NCBI GenBank assembly: GCA_937892025.1
Contig: CALAVA010000002.1
Coordinates: 1 to 11,441 of the forward strand
Length of the DNA stretch: 11,441 nt
Reading direction: 5' to 3'
DNA from: an uncultured Bacteroidales bacterium
GTDB lineage: Bacteria > Bacteroidota > Bacteroidia > Bacteroidales > WCHB1-69
Both the position numbers and the translations under genes were made by a program. The notes under the pieces were generated by a model. The model saw only the letters and a program-made list of their open reading frames with translations. It had not been told where the DNA came from and did no database searches. This document shows, piece after piece, positions 8,001-11,441 of the stretch. How positions within the stretch are numbered: position 1 is the first letter of the stretch; each line of letters begins with the position of its first letter.

Positions 8001-11000
8001 ACAGAAGCCGCATGGAACACTTCCATACCAACTGAAGAAAAGGCAACAAGAATACGTCCTGTGTATAAAGATACTTCCATCAATTTGGCATTGAGTAGTT
8101 TTGTCGATTTAGATTGTCCACGTACTGCTCGTGTTACAAGTGATATAAACAACCAAGTGCGTTTATTGACTACAACAAGAGGTGCCTATAACAAACCTTT
8201 AGATACTTTAGATTTGGCATTGACGGAAATACAAGGGTGGTCAACAGATTCTTTCGGGGGTACACAATCAGATATAAAAGTAACCCTTTATAATCAAGGT
8301 TTAACAACAATTACAACTGCAGATTTGACATGGGATTTTAACGGAGTAACACAAAACTATACTTATAATGGTAATTTAACAACAGATTCTGCTGTTACCA
8401 TATCGCTTGGCACAATTACTTATGTGGCAGGTATAGACAATTATTTAAAGGTATGGATAAATACGACAAATAATGTAATGGATAATATTCGGACAAACGA
8501 TACTTTGAAAGCCGAAACATTCCTTGTTTGTTCTAGCATTTATAAGGACACTGTTTATATAGGCCCAACAAGAGAATTTACTTCTGTAGCCGCAGCCTTG
8601 AGCAGAATAGATTATTGCGGTGCACAAGGCAATATAACCCTTGCTTTTGATAGTGGAAGATATGTAGAAAACATTGCTTTAATCAAAGCCCCCAAGGGTA
8701 TGACCAATCAGGATACTTTGTTCCTTATTTCCGCTTCTGGCAATAGGTCTGATGTTGTTATTTATCGTGCAGACGATGGAGGTCTTTCGGCTAAAGATAC
8801 GGGAACCGTATTTATCGGTATGGACAATGTAGTATTAAAAAATTTGACTTTTAGTGCTGCCAGAGGAGATGGACAAAGCACTTATGTTTATTCATCTGTT
8901 ATCACCACACAAAAAGCATGTAATAATATAGAAATAGACAATTGTATATTGGCAGGTTTGTTCCTCAATGGAATAAATGATATTGTCCGTAAATTTGATG
9001 TTATAGACGCTATACATACTATCAATAATTTACGTATTCACGATAGTTATTTGTCGGGTGGTTATTATAGCATTTATATGTCTGCGGCTTCTGACAATGT
9101 AAGTTTTGTCAATAACCGTATCATGAATTTTGATATTTATGGTATGTATTTGAAGGGAGTTACCAATTTAACAGTGGAAGGCAATAGTTTCTTACAACGT
9201 AATAGTTCTACCACTAGCCCAGTGGCAAGTACTGCTATTTATGTAGAAGACTGCAACGGAAAAATTGTCGGCAACAAAACAAGTTCTGTTAAAGGTGCGG
9301 TTGCCTTCAATTTCAAATCATTCAATGCCAACAATGCAGCACATGATATGAATGGTTTGGTGGCAAATAATGAAATACTTATGGAAGATGGTCATGGTAT
9401 TGATGTTAGTGGTACTTCTTATATGGACATTGTTAATAACTCCATATTGAAAGATGGAAAAAACCAATCTTATGGTATCTATTTTGAGTATCTATTGCCC
9501 AATATGGTAAATGTCTTTAATAACAATGTGGTTCTTAAATCAACAAATGTAGATGATTATCCACTTGTTTTGAAAGTGGCTTCCACAATGAATAGCGATT
9601 ACAATAATTATTATAGTACATCTGGACATATTGCTTTCATAGATAGTGTTAATATAGACTCTGTGTCGGCTTTGCAGGCTATAACTCAAACAGACAACCA
9701 TTCTGTTAGCGTTTCTCCTATATTCTTAGATGCAAGCACAAGTGCAAAATTGTTGGATTATACCAATTTGAATTGTCCAACATACACCGGTGTGGATACA
9801 GATATAGAAGGTGTGAACAGAGGTACGCTCACAGCCAAAGGTGCTTATCATATAGAATCACCTAACACAGATGTGGCTATAGTGGAAATAACCGCTCCTA
9901 CAGGTGGAGGTGCTATAGCAGGTGTCGCCACTGATGTAAAAGTGAAAATTTATAATGCCGGTGTTAATACCATTACCGATCTTGTTTTCAATTGGAAAAT
10001 AGATAGTGTATGGCAAACTCCTTTTATCTGGACAGGTAGATTGACCTCAAAAATGACAAGTAGTGATATTACAATTGGTAGTTTTATTCCAACGAGTGGT
10101 TATATTACTATCACTGTTGTGGTTGATAGTGCAAATGGCATTAGCCCAGATGACAGACCAAGCAACAATACTATATCCACAGTCGTTTATTCTTGTGTCC
10201 CGACTATGCATGGTACTTATTTGGTGGACGCTACTAACGCAAATGCAGATTTTGAAAGTTTGGCAGATGCTGTTTTGGCATTGACAGAATGTGGTATTGA
10301 CTCGTCTGTAGTGATAGAGTTGAATAATGCTATAGAACCTGCTGTTACTATCAATACTCCAATAATAGGGGCAGATAGTGTTAATCGTGTCATTATAACC
10401 TCTCATACAGGTAATGCTACAGATGTTGTAATAAGCGGACAAACAAATATAGGGGATGTGGAACACTTAACATTTTCTAACTTGTCTTTTACTTCCCCAT
10501 CAAATGCTTATAGAACTATCAATCTTTTTGCAGATTGCCAAGATATTGAAATCAGCAATTGTATTCTTAAAAATACGGCAAACAAAACCGCTAATTTAAC
10601 AGGTGGCAATGGCTGTATTTGTATTCCTATGGCTACAAATGTAAAAGATTTGAGAATTTACAACAATGAAATACATGGGGCATATCATGGTATGTATTTG
10701 AATGGAAAGAATAGTACAATAAATATCAAAGGTAATACTTTCTATGATGCTATTTATACTAATCTTTATGTAGATTCTGCATCGGTTACTATTGATAGCA
10801 ATATTTTTGTCGGAGCAGATTCTTTGTTTGGATCAACCAACTTTTTGAATATTTTGGGTGAGAATACAAATGAAATAGAAATTGTAAATAATGTAATGAT
10901 TGCATCTAAAAAACTGCCCTTAAGAACAGATGGAACTGCAAGAAATTTTTATTTTGTCTATCTTTCACAAAACAAGAATGTGTCTATATGCAACAATCAA

Positions 11001-11441
11001 ATGACTGCGGATAGTTCAATTGCTCCAAATTCATCTTTCTATGGTGTATATTGTATGGCACCTACAATTGTAAATGTTGTTAATAATAAAATACATGTTA
11101 ATGAGGCAACATTCATAAAAATTGATGGTTTGGCTATAGGACTTTCTCCAAATATAACAACAGAATATAGAATTGAAAACAATGAGGTTTGGGAGAAAAA
11201 TTGTCCTGCATTGGCTGATTTTTATGGTATAGACCAATATAATGTGGGAACTCCAATAATAATTTCAGGCACCTCTTACCGCATATTATATTCTAGTGTT
11301 GATGCTACATCATATATCAATGGCAATAGATTCTATATGTATGATACAGCCACCACATCGGCTTATGGTATGGATTTAATCATTAATCCTGTAGCTCCAC
11401 ATAATAGTATCTTTTCTAATAATGAAATTTCTATATTATCA
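5091..11441 (+). CDS. Giant secreted modular beta-helix protein (3'-truncated by the window)
   Basis: One frame is open without a stop from ATG 5091 to the last base: 2,117 codons, incomplete at the C-terminus. I translated it codon by codon and found no frameshift. A signal peptide (MKKFCLFLCGIFLILQQAGA, 1-20) is followed by a jelly-roll domain at ~21-205 of the cleaved-adhesin/choice-of-anchor-J kind, ending in the typical WLLDNFKI. An Ig-like domain (~207-311) and a further beta-sandwich (~318-490) follow. Then come three ~555-residue modules, each a CARDB-like Ig domain, a conserved cap and a PbH1/NosD-like parallel beta-helix rich in NNEI/NNSI turns. The protein is presumably exported by the T9SS, but the C-terminal sorting domain would lie beyond the window. 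Adhesin, glycan binder or polysaccharide lyase/hydrolase are all possible, since parallel beta-helices serve each role. A promoter lies ~120 bases upstream, and the start has no Shine-Dalgarno sequence. Confidence 0.92.
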   Translation, partial: MKKFCLFLCGIFLILQQAGAQVTNLVTENFDGTVTFTATNLSNSGWSSESAYSVSTPNSYRGTIPTSGGDSIILTSPVYDFSNYENVRLSFDHICKVPSSDVARIEYRVDQMGQAGAWKVIPTSSYTGSGKFYDGLFSASSYDIWDSTNNLSQPTDSWWQSESFDMTNQVGYERAQFRFIIKKGNVTGTNFAYGWLLDNFKIDVSAHIVNPPTVEITSASTRGRQIYNGPFPIYVKLESNTPAAMLVPKVQLTISYEGTVRYDSATLTVSSGTTYMAQVGPYLTGTRVDYKVIGYDAYGNMSSDSSYLIVGREGKHFYWKDTVSTVYTAYAPYYDYYTYSWSRVLYLGSELRSGTITHLAWKCSTANTLTDSVYVWMQSTTATTVPTGNYADPSASGATLVWSGPITTKIGWVDLYLDTPFNFNKDSNLIITTAVTQNPTHTTTNWLRLSSTLSGRTRYGYNNTAMTSVNNTSSTYVPLLRLSFDLDSNDVLLNNITPDYVMGGATPVQAMIQNLGLNNLTSAVISWSVNGVQQPDYNWTGNLVEGDKDTVTLGNYMPTAKDYDTIKVWVHTPNGVNNDTSRLTKIVFGCNGANPISGVFTVGSEPTNDFTNVAAALSFFNSCGVSGDIELALTDSVIEERWDFSNIGSNWGTNQLIIRSAANNADSTILRPNLATGNVAGVIFNNSHNITLKYLTIDGNSTKFGKVYPTSGPIRFNGSASNINISYCKLLAKDTASVTTSTWQGAIRKATNTGVLTNVRIDHNEISFGYYGLYINGGTATDYGLVYIDSNEITNIYGQAIYLYYANPYVRGNKNIARTAHANPWYGIHCVYGDYGEICNNHIQSLSSGRAEGINLGQLGKANTPILVANNEVAIYSTTTDNAMSTNTNECHIDFINNSIFMMGTSGVRGIQVHSNTTSTFTIRNNNIVGLYSSMYPIYLPSAMVPYCDIANNNQWTSGTYWGYVGANKTTEAAWNTSIPTEEKATRIRPVYKDTSINLALSSFVDLDCPRTARVTSDINNQVRLLTTTRGAYNKPLDTLDLALTEIQGWSTDSFGGTQSDIKVTLYNQGLTTITTADLTWDFNGVTQNYTYNGNLTTDSAVTISLGTITYVAGIDNYLKVWINTTNNVMDNIRTNDTLKAETFLVCSSIYKDTVYIGPTREFTSVAAALSRIDYCGAQGNITLAFDSGRYVENIALIKAPKGMTNQDTLFLISASGNRSDVVIYRADDGGLSAKDTGTVFIGMDNVVLKNLTFSAARGDGQSTYVYSSVITTQKACNNIEIDNCILAGLFLNGINDIVRKFDVIDAIHTINNLRIHDSYLSGGYYSIYMSAASDNVSFVNNRIMNFDIYGMYLKGVTNLTVEGNSFLQRNSSTTSPVASTAIYVEDCNGKIVGNKTSSVKGAVAFNFKSFNANNAAHDMNGLVANNEILMEDGHGIDVSGTSYMDIVNNSILKDGKNQSYGIYFEYLLPNMVNVFNNNVVLKSTNVDDYPLVLKVASTMNSDYNNYYSTSGHIAFIDSVNIDSVSALQAITQTDNHSVSVSPIFLDASTSAKLLDYTNLNCPTYTGVDTDIEGVNRGTLTAKGAYHIESPNTDVAIVEITAPTGGGAIAGVATDVKVKIYNAGVNTITDLVFNWKIDSVWQTPFIWTGRLTSKMTSSDITIGSFIPTSGYITITVVVDSANGISPDDRPSNNTISTVVYSCVPTMHGTYLVDATNANADFESLADAVLALTECGIDSSVVIELNNAIEPAVTINTPIIGADSVNRVIITSHTGNATDVVISGQTNIGDVEHLTFSNLSFTSPSNAYRTINLFADCQDIEISNCILKNTANKTANLTGGNGCICIPMATNVKDLRIYNNEIHGAYHGMYLNGKNSTINIKGNTFYDAIYTNLYVDSASVTIDSNIFVGADSLFGSTNFLNILGENTNEIEIVNNVMIASKKLPLRTDGTARNFYFVYLSQNKNVSICNNQMTADSSIAPNSSFYGVYCMAPTIVNVVNNKIHVNEATFIKIDGLAIGLSPNITTEYRIENNEVWEKNCPALADFYGIDQYNVGTPIIISGTSYRILYSSVDATSYINGNRFYMYDTATTSAYGMDLIINPVAPHNSIFSNNEISILS
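5151..5705 (+). other. Jelly-roll domain of cleaved-adhesin/choice-of-anchor-J type within the giant protein
   Basis: Residues 21-205 begin with ENFDG and contain a GGDSIILTSPVYDFSNY segment, then a strand with RLSFDH. They close with FAYGWLLDNFKIDV. This is the pattern of the jelly-roll domains found near the N-terminus of many T9SS-exported Bacteroidetes proteins (Porphyromonas cleaved adhesins, choice-of-anchor J). Such domains bind ligands or surfaces in characterised cases; the binding partner here is unknown. Confidence 0.7.
6564..8198 (+). repeat. Protein module 1 of 3: CARDB-like domain + cap + parallel beta-helix
   Basis: Residues ~492-1036. The CARDB-like Ig domain (MIQNLGLNNLTSAVISWSVN, then NWTGNL) ends at Cys590. 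A conserved cap follows with FTVGSEP, then DFTNVAAALSFFNSCG (609-624) and GDIELAL. A beta-helix runs from about 630 to 985, with irregular ~22-30-residue coils marked by turns such as IDHNEIS, IDSNEIT, VANNEV, INNSIF and RNNNIV. The module closes with LDCPRTARVTSDI (Cys1009) and RGAY (~1030). The same order recurs in modules 2 and 3. Confidence 0.85.
8202..9863 (+). repeat. Protein module 2 of 3: CARDB-like domain + cap + parallel beta-helix
   Basis: Residues ~1038-1591. The CARDB-like domain (DIKVTLYNQGLTTITTADLTW, interrupted here at 20 residues plus W) ends at Cys1147. The cap is VYIGPTREFTSVAAALSRI followed by YCG (Cys1176), and GNITLAF opens the helix. Beta-helix turns include IEIDNCIL, FVNNRIM, VEGNSF, VANNEIL, IVNNSIL and FNNNVV. 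It closes with LNCPTYTGVDTDI (Cys1562) and KGAY (~1583). The cap motif lies 553 residues after that of module 1, and so does the closing Cys. Confidence 0.85.
9864..11441 (+). repeat. Protein module 3 of 3, cut by the window end
   Basis: Residues ~1592-2117. The CARDB-like domain (VKVKIYNAGVNTITDLVFNW) ends at Cys1702. The cap ADFESLADAVLALTECG (1719-1735, Cys1734) follows, 558 residues after that of module 2, and then VVIELNN. Beta-helix turns include IEISNCIL, IYNNEI, IKGNTF, IVNNVM, ICNNQM, VVNNKI, IENNEV, INGNRF and FSNNEI. No closing element has appeared by the window end, although at the spacing of the other modules its Cys would fall at about residue 2117, so this helix is at least slightly longer. 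Confidence 0.85.

Noticed and set aside
10047..10466. Antisense open frame of 139 codons inside the giant gene
   Set aside because: It lies wholly within the coding frame, is rich in Ile/Cys/Tyr/Ser/Thr/Asn as expected from the complement of the repetitive beta-helix codons, and shows no domain or start signal.
5091..11441. Possible frameshift or gene break in the giant frame
   Set aside because: Codon-by-codon reading shows no stop and continuous beta-helix character to the last base, so it is one gene, not several.
7141..11441. Recurrent AATAATGAAATA-like strings as a possible DNA repeat or CRISPR array
   Set aside because: They encode the NNEI turns of beta-helix coils, are irregularly spaced and vary in sequence; a protein-level repeat explains them.

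Overview
The window reads as a fragment of a Bacteroidetes chromosome, most likely Prevotella or a close relative. The evidence is a SusD-family outer-membrane lipoprotein gene, a lipoprotein with a Bacteroidetes-style lipobox, a C10 (streptopain/interpain-like) cysteine protease ending in a type IX secretion (T9SS) sorting domain, AT-rich leaders without Shine-Dalgarno sequences, and a promoter of the Bacteroidetes type (TTTG ... TAnnTTTG). All genes lie on the plus strand. No RNA genes, transposases, CRISPR arrays or integrases were seen.

Layout. (1) 1-953: the C-terminal part of a SusD/RagB-like protein; its N-terminal half is missing at the window edge, and its first ~17 codons do not look like SusD. 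(2) 981-2978: a 665-residue surface lipoprotein 27 bases downstream, presumably in the same Sus-like operon. It has a Calx-beta-like N-terminal domain, two related internal modules and a strongly basic tail, and a hairpin terminator follows at 3000-3039. (3) 3078-4820: a secreted C10 cysteine protease with signal peptide, propeptide, visible Cys/His/Asn-Trp catalytic residues, an Ig-like domain and a T9SS type A sorting domain. It is closed by an 18-19 bp perfect inverted repeat. (4) 4821-5090: a non-coding stretch with a good Bacteroidetes promoter and a leader of about 110 bases. (5) 5091 to the window end: one uninterrupted reading frame of 2,117 codons that runs off the window. It encodes a giant secreted protein: signal peptide, a jelly-roll domain of the cleaved-adhesin/choice-of-anchor-J kind, two more beta-sandwich regions, and then three copies of a ~555-residue module. 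Each module is a CARDB-like Ig domain, a short conserved cap and a right-handed parallel beta-helix (PbH1/NosD-like).

How it fits together. The first two genes belong to an outer-membrane nutrient-capture (SusCD-type) locus whose SusC partner would lie upstream. The protease and the giant beta-helix protein are each behind their own terminator or promoter signals and look like T9SS cargo acting at or outside the cell surface. The most unusual object is the giant modular beta-helix protein. Its large repeat unit, the cysteines kept at matching places in each module, and its many Bacteroidetes O-glycosylation sequons make it the best candidate for something not yet described. Its function (adhesin, glycan-binding protein or polysaccharide-degrading enzyme) cannot be settled from this window.
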